Of a stretch of 64,000 nucleotides of DNA, positions 9,401 through 17,108 are shown piece after piece (position 1 is the first letter of the stretch; each line of letters begins with the position of its first letter). Position numbers and translations under genes: made by a program. The stretch comes from JANLTX01 sp049840835 (lineage in GTDB: Bacteria > Armatimonadota > Armatimonadia > Armatimonadales > Armatimonadaceae): positions 144,824 to 208,823 of the forward strand of contig JASGJG010000020.1 of NCBI GenBank assembly GCA_049840835.1. Reading direction: 5' to 3'. The notes under the pieces were generated by a model. It was not told the origin of the DNA. It was given only the letters and a program-made list of their open reading frames with translations, and searched no databases.

Positions 9401-10164
9401 TCTTCAAAGTACAGAGAGCCGCCCGCCTCGCCATAGCGATACGTGCCCGACGAACTATCGGGATGATAAACACCATGCCCATCGAAGTGGAAGACATGGT
9501 AATGCCCTGGCCTTTCCTGAAGCCGCCGGGAAAGCTCCTCAAAGGTAGCGGGGCGCAGTAGTTCGATATGGACGCGCTCGCGGACAGAAGCAAATGCCTG
9601 CAAGAGGTGCCGCGCCACGGATTGGAAAGGCACATCCTCTTCGTCTCTCGGGCGGGAAATCGTCAGAAGCACGTTCAGGCGGTCGCCTTCCAGCGCCACG
9701 GGAACCCTATCTAAATCCGATTCGCCGCGTACAAAGGCGTTCGCTTCATAGGCTAGCTGGCCGTACGTGCGCTGTGGGTCACGAATGGCTTCCCAGGGAA
9801 GCGCGATGCCTGCAGCGGAGTTTGCCTGCACCACGATTCGGGCGTTGCTCAAGTCGTCTGCTACGCGAACATAATGCGTATGGCATTCTGGTTGGGAAAA
9901 AACGGCGTGAAATAGCTTTTCGCCAAGTGCCTTCAGTACTTCTTCCGCTTCTTCTGCTCGGTTTCGATACGCCCCCAGCGGGCACATCAGATATTCTTCT
10001 AAATACCAGCGAACTTTCTCACGTTCTTCTGTGGAGTAATCTAAATTAAATGGAAATGGGCCAGCTATACTCCCCGTATGTGTGGGCGATTGCTGAAAGA
10101 TAACGGAGATTTTGGCGTCTGTGCCATCCGGTTGCGCTTCATGGCGGAGAGTAAGCTGCTTCAC
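6412..10164 (-). CDS. CHAT protease-NB-ARC (STAND)-TPR protein
   Basis: A 1250-residue multidomain protein. The N-terminal CHAT (caspase-HetF-associated) domain has the His motif FHFDGHG (H230) and the Cys motif LLNACQSG (C280), both intact. Next comes an NB-ARC ATPase with Walker A GMAGVGKTTT (K440), a Walker B-like CFLIWDNFE and KVLITSRR. The C-terminal third (about 895-1230) is roughly nine 40-residue TPRs of the type HQLGMIAQERRNFDNAESYF. Such proteins are sensor-switch-protease devices of the bacterial STAND class, several of which act in defence or programmed death; a defence role here is inference. The start is GTG with TAAAAT 6 nt upstream. From about 7.9 kb down to 6.4 kb the gene is visibly AT-rich, unlike the CHAT/NB-ARC part. 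Confidence 0.92.
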   Translation of the reverse strand: MKQLTLRHEAQPDGTDAKISVIFQQSPTHTGSIAGPFPFNLDYSTEEREKVRWYLEEYLMCPLGAYRNRAEEAEEVLKALGEKLFHAVFSQPECHTHYVRVADDLSNARIVVQANSAAGIALPWEAIRDPQRTYGQLAYEANAFVRGESDLDRVPVALEGDRLNVLLTISRPRDEEDVPFQSVARHLLQAFASVRERVHIELLRPATFEELSRRLQERPGHYHVFHFDGHGVYHPDSSSGTYRYGEAGGSLYFEDGARIGREVGTALAAAKVPVVLLNACQSGMTRAEDNVVSLGNDLLRSGASGVVAMSYTVYVQTAAQFMRRLYERLSEGDTLAGAHKKGIASLHDNSARRSAIGTDEHLKDWIVPVLFEAAQVTPLPKKVGLNLGGGSEESTGAEEMNVPATPLTGFYGRDNVILRLERIYQNNTVALLWGMAGVGKTTTASEFARWRGLTGALEGPIFFFSFEHRKTLADVLREIGTFVQPLLKANGVEWEHLTPQRQRRCVLDLLTQIPCFLIWDNFEPVSGFPTGTKSDWTEEEQAELKQFLLDLAGRKGTSKVLITSRRQSEPLLTDFPTVPLGGLSHSEAWELAGAIFEKQGLNSAKIQQLPQFDDLLQFMKGNPLTLLVILPLLKDGRNPEALLRELEAGTLKLPEGDSVEQGRDKSLAASLTYRFNALPEADVARLSVLGLFQGFVNAQVLTLLSAQENAPIELRGASIEEWIGILSSATEIGLGDVVGSVYFTIHPALPWFFQESLIKIYGDSLQELRYCFVSVFSEYALWISNQFENHTQFSVTLLNAEETNMLHIFYESRKQSDDIASLGILYALRKLWMTKGLWFKLRSFIENIIDEISTDDKYDIPENVVLGVPVLGIYQQVLAYFREFDNSEIILGKLKSYYESEKDDRNIAVCLHQLGMIAQERRNFDNAESYFLQSLDIKQKIGEDGGAATSLHHLGMIAQYQYDLKKAEDYYARSLAIKQRLGDEFGESLTLHQMGAVAGEQRVFRNAEDYYTRSLAIKQRLGDEFGEAVTLHQLGTSCQENRMYDKAENYYRKSLEVKKRIGDKHGMAGTLHNLGILAQNKRNFSEASEWFRQSLDIKNDIGDVDGRATTLHQLGRNAYELCDFDEAEKWYLESLNIANDTGNDKLMALISHNLGMSKQKELKIDEAEGWYQESLRKSEKIGDEYSTAQTYYQIGTIAQQRMDFNEAESNFKKAEGILKNFEDEFRLNIVRLSLVRLEQLKQESSGEKMA

Positions 10165-10170
10165 AGAATT

Positions 10171-10176
10171 ATTTTA
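10171..10176 (-). promoter_or_regulatory. Candidate -10 (TAAAAT) for the CHAT operon
   Basis: On the minus strand TAAAAT is followed by 6 nt and then the GTG start of the CHAT gene. This supports the GTG start and a leaderless mRNA. Confidence 0.5.
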
Positions 10177-10208
10177 CCGGACATAGCTCCTGTTACATCC
10201 AGCGTTTT

Positions 10209-10387
10209 GCCCCCCTGCCCCCCGGTAATGGGGGTACCAAACAAAGCTATGCCCTACGCGCAGCGTTTAGCTGCTCTGCAGCATAGGTGCCTCTTACGCC
10301 AGGCTTTTCGGCGAGCGAGATGGCGCCGCGAAGCGGCATAAAGCCGATACGCTATTTGGTGCCCCCATTATTGGGGGATAGGGGGCA
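10209..10387. repeat. Long inverted repeat with C-run/G-run hairpin arms
   Basis: The arm at 10209-10242 is nearly complementary to 10355-10387, and each arm contains a C5/G5 mini-hairpin (a CCCCC...GGGGG core). The roughly 110-bp loop holds further short palindromes, for example around 10320-10340. Bases 10177-10429 contain no gene. The element separates divergent genes. Confidence 0.65.
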
Positions 10388-10429
10388 TAGGAATCTGCAA
10401 CCGAATGCACTTATGCGAGTCCAGAGGGT

Positions 10430-11173
10430 ATGCGCTCCCCTGCGGCCCGTGGCTGGCCCGTCTGGAAAATCTATACACGGCAACCCGAGAGCTTTAAGAA
10501 AATTGCCCGACGACCCTGGGGATGCGTGGGAGTCGTGGCGGTGCTGCTGCTGCTCTGGCAGGGGGTTCTGGCGGCGCTGGCGGCGTTGCTGGCGGGTCAG
10601 GTGTTGCCACTGTTGGTACTGCTACTGGGGCAGCTTTATCTGGGGGCTCGGCTTCTGAAACTCGCGAAAGAGATACGAACGCCCTGCCCGGATAAGGATG
10701 CACTCGCGCCGTTTCTGGGGCGGCTGACCGAAAAAGGGCTAAAGCTGGCCAGCGGACATACAGTGCCCTGGGCATCGTTTTCTGGCTGGGCGCCGGGTTG
10801 GGAAGACAGCCATGTTTTCCGAATCCACTTCTGGCTGGCGCCGGGGCAGGATACCCGCAGCCTGATGCAGGCTCGACCCCGCAAGTGGCTCTTTGCCAAT
10901 ACAGTCTCCGTGATTGTGGCGCTCTATCTGGCGCTGACATTGCCGGGGCAGGGCAAGGCGCTTCTGGCATGTGTTTACTTCGGGGCGGCTTATCTGGCGC
11001 TGTTTCTGCTGCGCCGCTGGTCGAGTGCGGCGCTACGGAAGTCACAACAGGCGAACACTACTGAGGAGCCCTGGGTGCTTCTGTTCGATACCCGACACTG
11101 CTCTGTAGACGAAGTAGAGGCGCTACTGGAGCGACACCTGCCCCGAAAGCCCCGGCCTCCACTAAACTACTAG
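10430..11173 (+). CDS. Membrane protein of unknown function
   Basis: A 247-residue protein with a Leu/Val-rich hydrophobic region near residues 33-68, probably two helices, and a second pair near 148-186 (SVIVALYLALTLP and a following ALLACVYFGAAYLALFLL). A polar middle segment contains a PWASFSGWAPGWED stretch. The C-terminus is cytosolic-looking (WVLLFDTRHCSVDEVEALLERHLPR). I do not recognise a family. The two-helix layout with a W-containing strand and a late acidic helix loosely recalls the YcxB-like proteins at 32-38 kb, but the order of elements differs. Codon use is normal for the window. The start ATG is the only one before the first helix. Confidence 0.6.
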   Translation: MRSPAARGWPVWKIYTRQPESFKKIARRPWGCVGVVAVLLLLWQGVLAALAALLAGQVLPLLVLLLGQLYLGARLLKLAKEIRTPCPDKDALAPFLGRLTEKGLKLASGHTVPWASFSGWAPGWEDSHVFRIHFWLAPGQDTRSLMQARPRKWLFANTVSVIVALYLALTLPGQGKALLACVYFGAAYLALFLLRRWSSAALRKSQQANTTEEPWVLLFDTRHCSVDEVEALLERHLPRKPRPPLNY

Positions 11174-11417
11174 AGCGAGGTAGTCTCTTGATTCGAAAAG
11201 AAAATAATAGGTAATAGGACACTCCAGAATGCCGATAAAGGACTTACGGGAGGTCAGGCGGATTAGCCTGGAACCCGCTGGGCGATTTGTGCGCCTAGAT
11301 TAATACACTCACTTGCAACTGGCCGCAGCTCTTCCCCCTGACCTTGACAGACCTTGGGAACTTATGCTGGCTATTGCATGGTACTATCAGCATACCTTTA
11401 ACCTCGGAGATCGACCT

Positions 11418-14400
11418 GTGAACCGTACTTTCCCCATCGTGGCCACGTCACTACTATCGCTGGCGTTGCCAATGACAGTTCTCGTGCCGTCCCCAACCTA
11501 TGCGCGCCAGGAAGCGCCGAAAACGCAAAAGGTGACTCTTCAGCTTCGTGCCATGGCGGGACAGAGTAAGAAGACACAGGCGGTCGTCAGTTTCTCCGGA
11601 GACTTCGCGGGCAATAAGTTCACCCGTGAGAGCAAAGATGTCAGCAAGACCAGCTTCACAGGCGTGGCTGCCACCGGTGAGATTACCTTTGAGAGCCGCA
11701 CGGAGTCGTCGGAAACCACCGTCAATGGGATGAAGGACGAAGAGGATGAGCCGGATAAATCCGTCGATACCTTCGTTGTGCGGCCTAATGGTACGCTGGT
11801 TAGCTTCAAGACCGACGATGAAGACAAGGACGAAGAGCATGTAAACGAGCGCCTGTACACGGCGACTCAGATTGTCTTCCCGGATAAGCCGGTAGGCGTT
11901 GGCGACAAGTGGAGCCACGAGTACAAGTCTGATTCCACCCTGGGCACAAAAAACGCAACGGCAGAATTCGAGCTACTGGCGCTGGAAGCCAAGAACGGTG
12001 TGCCCTGCGCCAAGGTGAAGATTACTTATAAAGAGACCGAGGGGAAGAACCCGGTTCAGTGCAAGGGGACCGTCTGGATTGAGCAGGCCAGCGGCGATGA
12101 TGTGGCCGCCGAGCTGGATATCCCGGACTTTGCGCCGGGTGGCGAGGAAGGCCCCACGCTCCAGGGTGCGATCAAGGGCAACCGCATTGAAGGCGCCCCG
12201 CTCACTGCCGAGGTCGCCAAGCAGGTGCTGGAAGGCAAGATTCCCGATGTGCTCAAAGTAGCGCAGGGAACGCCCGGTAGCACCAGTGTACAGGCAGGCC
12301 CCCCCAAGCCCAAAGACAAGACCATAGATGACATTGTCTTAGAGAAGGGCAAAGAGTACGAGAAGATCGCCGGTATCGTCACGCTGTGGCGCAAGAAAGA
12401 ACCGAACAAAGACACCATCTACGCCGAGATCCGTGAGGACCAGCTCGATAAGCTGATGTTCCTCCAGGCATCGGCCTCGGCAGGTACTACGGAGCAGCAG
12501 TTGGACCAGCTTCCGGTGACAGCTGGAACCCCGTTTCGCGACCTGGTGTTCGAGTTCACGAAGAGCCCGGACGACAAGCTCTACATGAAGGTGCCCAACA
12601 CCTACTATCGCGCCAAGAAGGGTTCGCCGCTAGAGAAGGCCGTACAGCGCAGCTACTCCGATTCGTATCTGCTGGCCTACAAGGTCGAAGCGAAGCAGCC
12701 CGAGCGGAAGTCGATGTTGATCGATGTCTCCGAGCTATTCAAGGGAGACCTGCTCCAGATTACGACCGCGTTCGCCGGTGGTGGTGGTAGCCCGTTTGGG
12801 GGCGGCACCATGGGTATGGGCATGGACCGGGAGAAGACGTACCTCACGGGTATCAAGAACTTCCCTGCCAACCTGGTGGTGAATACTCAGTACGCCTTCG
12901 CCCGAGGCAGCTCGCGTGGGGCGGAGAACTCCATGCTGGCCGACCCGCGTGGCGCGCTACTACAGGTCACGTTCAACCTGTCTATGCTGCCGGTGAACAA
13001 TGGGTACGTGCCGCGCATGGCCGACCCGCGTATCGGGTACTTCACGACGAACTATGTGACGTTCGATTCGGACAAGAACGATGAGCTGACCCGTGAGCTG
13101 ATTCTGCGCTGGGATATCCGCAAGGCCGACCCGACCGCGAAGATCTCCGACCCGGAGAAGCCGATAGTCTTCTGGATAGACAACGCGACCCCGAACGAGT
13201 ACCGTGAGGCGGTGCGTGAAGGTCTGCTGGTCTGGAACAAGGCGTTCGAGCGAATCGGACTGCGCAATGTGGTTCAGGTGAAGCAGATGCCCGATACCCT
13301 GGACCCCAAGCAGGTAGCGGCAGGCAAGATTCCCGGCGATGTGGGCGATACCCGCTTCAACTTCATCCGCTGGGTGATCTCCGAGGATGCGGGCTACGCC
13401 GTGGCGCTGTTCCGCCCGAACCCGCTCACGGGTGAGATTCTGAACGCCAGTATCAATGTAGACGGTTCCCTGATCCAGTACTTCAATGTGCAGCGCAACG
13501 ACATTGTGGAACCGGCAGCAGCGTTTGCGAAGGCGGCCTACTCCGGTGCGGAGATCGCCTCTCTGCTGAACCTGAAAGTTCCGCTCAAGCAGGACCTGCT
13601 GTTCTGTAAGATGGGCGCCGACAAGCGCCAGGCCGCCGCGTTCGGCTGGCAGACTCTGAGCCTGCTGCGTGAGACCGGCGGTGCGGCGAACGCGAAGCTG
13701 GACCCGCTGCAGTACGCTCGCCAAGTGCTGAAAGAAACCGTGGCGCACGAGTTTGGCCATGTGCTGGGACTGCGGCACAACTTCGGCGCTTCAACCCAGT
13801 TCACGCTGGCGCAGCTCGGTAATGAGAAGATCGTGGGGCAGGGGGGTATCGGGGCGTCCGTCATGGACTACAACCCGTTCAACATCTCCGCACTCAAGCA
13901 CCCCGGCGTGGACTTCTTCGCACAGACCATCGGTACCTACGACTACTGGGCAATCGAGTACGGCTACAAGCCCGCGCCGAAAGCCCCGGCCCGCCCGGAA
14001 GAAGAGAAACCGTTCCTGGCGGCTATCGCGCATCGGGCCGGGCAGCCGGGCCTGAGTTGGCTGGGTGATGAAGCGACCTTTACCGGCGTTGACCCATCGG
14101 TGCAGACCTACGACCTCTCCGCCGATCCGCTTGGCTACTGGGAGGAAGTGCTGCAGGCCAGCCGCGCTAGCTTAGATAAGCTGGGCACCCGCCTGCCGAA
14201 GCAGGGCGAGAACTACTGGCGCTTCACCCGTGGCTTCAGCGCGCTCATGCAGGAGTATGCCAAGGCGACCGGCCAGATCAGCCGGTTCGTGGGGGCGAAC
14301 CGAATCGCCAACGTCCACAAGGGCGACGCGGGCGACAAGGCGGTCCTCGCCGCTGAGCCGGTCGCACAGCAGAAGCGAGCGATTGCGCTGCTGAACAGCT

Positions 14401-14975
14401 ACCTCTTCGCGCCGACTGCACTGAACTTCCCGAAGGACTACTACGGTAAGTTCACCCCGCATCCGGGCGACCTGCCGGGCAACTACCCGATTGCGGACTC
14501 TATCTCGAACCTGCAGAAGGGCGCCCTTCGGCGTCTGCTCTCGGGGGGCACTATCGCCAAGGTCGTGAACAACGAATACAAGGCACAGGGCGGTGAGGCG
14601 CTGACCCTCCCCTACCTGTTCGGCACGCTGAAGGATAACGTGTGGGCAGAAGCGGTCAACGGCAAGAACGTGGGCCTGCTGCGCCGCAACCTCCAGCGCG
14701 AGCATGTGGACCTGCTCTCGGATATGGTCCTGGGCGGCCTGCCTGTACCCGATGATGGCCGGGTTATCGCCCGCGCTCAGCTGAAGACCATGCAGGCCCA
14801 GATCGGCGCCGCCTTGCGCAAGCCCGGCCTGGATGAGATGACCCGCCTGCACTACACCGACACGATCAATAAGATTGAGCGGACTCTGACCGCCAAACAG
14901 ACTGTGGGCGGCGGAGGCGGTGGCGCCGACCTGATGTCGCTGCTCATGGGCGGCAAGCAGGCGCCGCAGCAGTAA
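11418..14975 (+). CDS. Large secreted zinc metalloprotease (HExxHxxGxxH type)
   Basis: A 1185-residue exported protein. I chose the GTG at 11418 because GGAGA sits 7 nt upstream and a clean signal peptide follows, ending near SPTYARQ. The first 300 residues form a beta-rich domain (LQLRAMAGQSKKTQAVVSF onward). The catalytic part carries AHEFGHVLGLRH, with zinc ligands H777, H781 and H787 and catalytic E778, followed by the downstream VMDYNPFN segment with a Met-turn-like VMDY. The layout resembles the DUF5117/DUF5118-containing zinc-dependent metalloproteases of soil bacteria. The C-terminus ends in a Gly-rich GGGGGGADLM tail. It stands alone, with a strong terminator after it. Substrates are unknown; extracellular or periplasmic proteolysis is expected. 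Confidence 0.9.
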   Translation: MNRTFPIVATSLLSLALPMTVLVPSPTYARQEAPKTQKVTLQLRAMAGQSKKTQAVVSFSGDFAGNKFTRESKDVSKTSFTGVAATGEITFESRTESSETTVNGMKDEEDEPDKSVDTFVVRPNGTLVSFKTDDEDKDEEHVNERLYTATQIVFPDKPVGVGDKWSHEYKSDSTLGTKNATAEFELLALEAKNGVPCAKVKITYKETEGKNPVQCKGTVWIEQASGDDVAAELDIPDFAPGGEEGPTLQGAIKGNRIEGAPLTAEVAKQVLEGKIPDVLKVAQGTPGSTSVQAGPPKPKDKTIDDIVLEKGKEYEKIAGIVTLWRKKEPNKDTIYAEIREDQLDKLMFLQASASAGTTEQQLDQLPVTAGTPFRDLVFEFTKSPDDKLYMKVPNTYYRAKKGSPLEKAVQRSYSDSYLLAYKVEAKQPERKSMLIDVSELFKGDLLQITTAFAGGGGSPFGGGTMGMGMDREKTYLTGIKNFPANLVVNTQYAFARGSSRGAENSMLADPRGALLQVTFNLSMLPVNNGYVPRMADPRIGYFTTNYVTFDSDKNDELTRELILRWDIRKADPTAKISDPEKPIVFWIDNATPNEYREAVREGLLVWNKAFERIGLRNVVQVKQMPDTLDPKQVAAGKIPGDVGDTRFNFIRWVISEDAGYAVALFRPNPLTGEILNASINVDGSLIQYFNVQRNDIVEPAAAFAKAAYSGAEIASLLNLKVPLKQDLLFCKMGADKRQAAAFGWQTLSLLRETGGAANAKLDPLQYARQVLKETVAHEFGHVLGLRHNFGASTQFTLAQLGNEKIVGQGGIGASVMDYNPFNISALKHPGVDFFAQTIGTYDYWAIEYGYKPAPKAPARPEEEKPFLAAIAHRAGQPGLSWLGDEATFTGVDPSVQTYDLSADPLGYWEEVLQASRASLDKLGTRLPKQGENYWRFTRGFSALMQEYAKATGQISRFVGANRIANVHKGDAGDKAVLAAEPVAQQKRAIALLNSYLFAPTALNFPKDYYGKFTPHPGDLPGNYPIADSISNLQKGALRRLLSGGTIAKVVNNEYKAQGGEALTLPYLFGTLKDNVWAEAVNGKNVGLLRRNLQREHVDLLSDMVLGGLPVPDDGRVIARAQLKTMQAQIGAALRKPGLDEMTRLHYTDTINKIERTLTAKQTVGGGGGGADLMSLLMGGKQAPQQ

Positions 14976-14989
14976 AGTACAAACACTAA

Positions 14990-15020
14990 GCCCCTCTCCG
15001 AAAGGAGAGGGGATTTTTTT
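14990..15020 (+). terminator. Rho-independent terminator after the metalloprotease
   Basis: CCCCTCTCC, a GAAA loop and GGAGAGGGG, followed by ATTTTTTT. This is a textbook intrinsic terminator 15 nt after the stop codon. Confidence 0.9.
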
Positions 15021-15153
15021 ATGGCCTCACATCGCTATTAGCCACCTCTGCATTACCCAGCGCCGTACCTATATCCAGCGTAATGCCCTTTGGGCATAAG
15101 CCTAACAGGCGCACATCGTGTGGGTCAAACTAACAAGCACGTGGGAAGGAACG

Positions 15154-16164
15154 ATGGTAGGTGTTGCCGAACTGCGCGCTATGAGAGTCGCTGTCGCTCC
15201 TTTACTCGCGCTGGGGTTCCTGCTACTGGCAGGGTGCCCCGCACCTGCTCCGTCTACTGACACGCCTGCGGGCACAGGTCCGGTGCCGGTGACGCATACT
15301 GCCACCAAGCCCACTATCGCACTGGTCATGAAGTCGCTGGCCAATGAGTTCTTCCTCACTATGCAGAAGGGCGCCGAGGCGCATCAGAAGGCGCACTCGG
15401 ATAAGTACGCTCTACTCGCCAACGGCACGCGCGACGAGCAGGAGATTTCCAAGCAGCAGCAGCTTGTGGAGCAGATGACCGGGCAGAAAGTATCGGCGAT
15501 AGTGATAGCCCCCATCGACTCCAAGGCCATGGTGCCTATCTGTAAGAAAGCCGTAGATGCCGGAATCCCGGTCATCAATATCGATAACCGGTTTGATGAC
15601 GGTGTGCTCAAAGAGAACAGCCTCAAGATACCGTTCGTGGGGCCGGACAACCGTAAAGGGGCGAAGCTCGCCGCCGACTTCTTAGCGAAGAAGCTCAAGA
15701 AAGGCGATAGCGTAGGGATTCTGGAAGGCAACCCAACCGCGTTCAATGCCCAGCAGCGCAAGGCGGGATTTGAAGATGGCTTGAAGGCAGCGGGTATCAC
15801 GATAGCCGCCAGCCAGAGTGCAAACTGGGAGACCGACCAGGCCAACAAAGTCGCGTCGGCGATTCTGACTGCGCATCCGGACATCAAGGCCCTGCTCTGC
15901 GCCAATGATTCCATGGCACTGGGGGCTGTGGCTGCCGTGAAAGCTGCGGGCAAGCAGGCGCAGGTACAGATAGTCGGCTTCGACAATATCGACGCGGTGA
16001 AGCAGCTAGTCAAAGACGGCACGGTGCTCTGCACCGTAGACCAGCACGCGGACCAGCTCGCGGCGTTCGGTATCGACTATGCGCTGGAGATGCTGGAAAA
16101 GAAATCCTCCCCGGCGGATAAAGAGACGCCCGTGGACCTTGTGACCGCCGAAACCCTGAAGTAG
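15154..16164 (+). CDS. Sugar ABC transporter substrate-binding lipoprotein (RbsB-like)
   Basis: A lipoprotein of about 336 residues with lipobox LLLAGCP after a hydrophobic leader, then a Pro/Thr-rich linker and a type I periplasmic binding fold (Peripla_BP_4). Visible motifs are IALVMKSLANEFFLTMQKGAE, NGTRDEQEISKQQQ, VIAPIDSKAMVPICKKAVDAGIPVINIDNRF, VGILEGNPTAFNAQQRKAGFEDG and ALLCANDSMALGAVAAVKAAG. These are characteristic of ribose/galactose-type binding proteins. The start at 15154 has GGAAGGA just upstream; ATG 15181 is an alternative. Its stop overlaps the permease start. The sugar is not identifiable. Confidence 0.9.
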   Translation: MVGVAELRAMRVAVAPLLALGFLLLAGCPAPAPSTDTPAGTGPVPVTHTATKPTIALVMKSLANEFFLTMQKGAEAHQKAHSDKYALLANGTRDEQEISKQQQLVEQMTGQKVSAIVIAPIDSKAMVPICKKAVDAGIPVINIDNRFDDGVLKENSLKIPFVGPDNRKGAKLAADFLAKKLKKGDSVGILEGNPTAFNAQQRKAGFEDGLKAAGITIAASQSANWETDQANKVASAILTAHPDIKALLCANDSMALGAVAAVKAAGKQAQVQIVGFDNIDAVKQLVKDGTVLCTVDQHADQLAAFGIDYALEMLEKKSSPADKETPVDLVTAETLK

Positions 16165-17096
16165 TGAAGCGCGCCCTTGCGGAGCTCGGTGGCCTCAGCG
16201 CGGCCCTGCTGCTGATTATCCTTATCTTCAGTGCCACCGTGCCCACGTTCCGGAGCGCCTCTACCTTCGTCACCATTCTCAACCAGCTCCCTGAGGCGCT
16301 ATTGCTTGCCGCCGGGATGACCCTGGTGATTCTGGTAGCCGAGATAGATCTCTCCGTGGGCAGCGTGGTGGGTCTGGCGGGCGCAGTGCTCGGTGTGAGC
16401 CTGCTCTCCTATCACCTGCCTCTCCCAGTAGCCGTACTGCTCGCCATTCTCTCCGGGGCGCTCTGCGGGCTGTTCAGCGGTTTGCTCACTACCCTTTTGC
16501 GCCTCCCCGCATTCCTGGTCACTCTGGGCATGCTGGAGGCCGCTCGTGGCGCCACGTTTCTGCTCACCGAATCGCATACGCAGTATTTAGGCAAAGCGGT
16601 GGAGCCGCTCAGCGCGGGCGGCACGGCCTGGCTGAGCCTGCCCACCCTGCTGGCGCTGATTATTCTGGCGCTGGGGCAGATGTTCCTGAGCCGCACCACG
16701 GTCGGTAAGAACCTGTTCGCTACCGGCGGTTCCGAGCGCACGGCATGGCTGGCGGGTATTCCCACGAACCATTTGCGTACAGGCGCGTTCGTGGTCTGTG
16801 GCGCCCTGGCCGCGCTGGCAGGTGTAGTAAACGCCGGTCGGCTCTCCTCTGCGGACCCAAATGCGGGGCTGGGCGCGGAACTAACCGCCATTGCCGCCGT
16901 GGTTATCGGCGGCACTCGCCTGACCGGTGGGCGCGGCTCGCTTATTGGTACCTTGCTTGGCGTGATACTGCTGGCGGTGGTCGGAAACGGGCTGGCTCAA
17001 GCAGGCGCACAGGAGCCGGTAAAGCGGCTCTTAACCGGCGGGATCATCGTGGGGGCGGTGCTGCTGGATAGGCTACGGTCCAAGGGTGGGGAGTAG
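16164..17096 (+). CDS. Sugar ABC transporter permease (RbsC-like)
   Basis: A 310-residue inner-membrane permease of the BPD_transp_2 family with 8-10 hydrophobic helices. Typical segments are LLLAAGMTLVILVAEIDLSVGSVVGLAG, the cytoplasmic TTVGKNLFATGGSERTAWLAGI and GGTRLTGGRGSLIGTLLGV. The GTG start shares a base with the binding-protein stop (TAGTG), so the two are co-expressed. The cognate RbsA-type ATPase, normally in the same operon, is absent; the next gene is convergent. Either the ATPase is encoded elsewhere or this is a reduced cassette relying on a shared ATPase. Confidence 0.9.
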   Translation: MKRALAELGGLSAALLLIILIFSATVPTFRSASTFVTILNQLPEALLLAAGMTLVILVAEIDLSVGSVVGLAGAVLGVSLLSYHLPLPVAVLLAILSGALCGLFSGLLTTLLRLPAFLVTLGMLEAARGATFLLTESHTQYLGKAVEPLSAGGTAWLSLPTLLALIILALGQMFLSRTTVGKNLFATGGSERTAWLAGIPTNHLRTGAFVVCGALAALAGVVNAGRLSSADPNAGLGAELTAIAAVVIGGTRLTGGRGSLIGTLLGVILLAVVGNGLAQAGAQEPVKRLLTGGIIVGAVLLDRLRSKGGE

Positions 17097-17108
17097 GCCC
17101 ACTGCGTT

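Noticed and set aside
11230..11304. 24-codon ORF (MPIKDLREVRRISLEPAGRF...)
   Set aside because: Plausible start but no proper ribosome-binding site or coupling; insufficient evidence.
11344..11372. TTGACA as -35 of the metalloprotease promoter
   Set aside because: No -10-like hexamer at 16-18 nt; nearest TATGCT is at 13.
12960..13778. 272-codon antisense frame in the metalloprotease gene (also 14172-14852)
   Set aside because: It lies opposite the HExxH catalytic region of a convincing gene; long antisense frames are common in GC-rich DNA.
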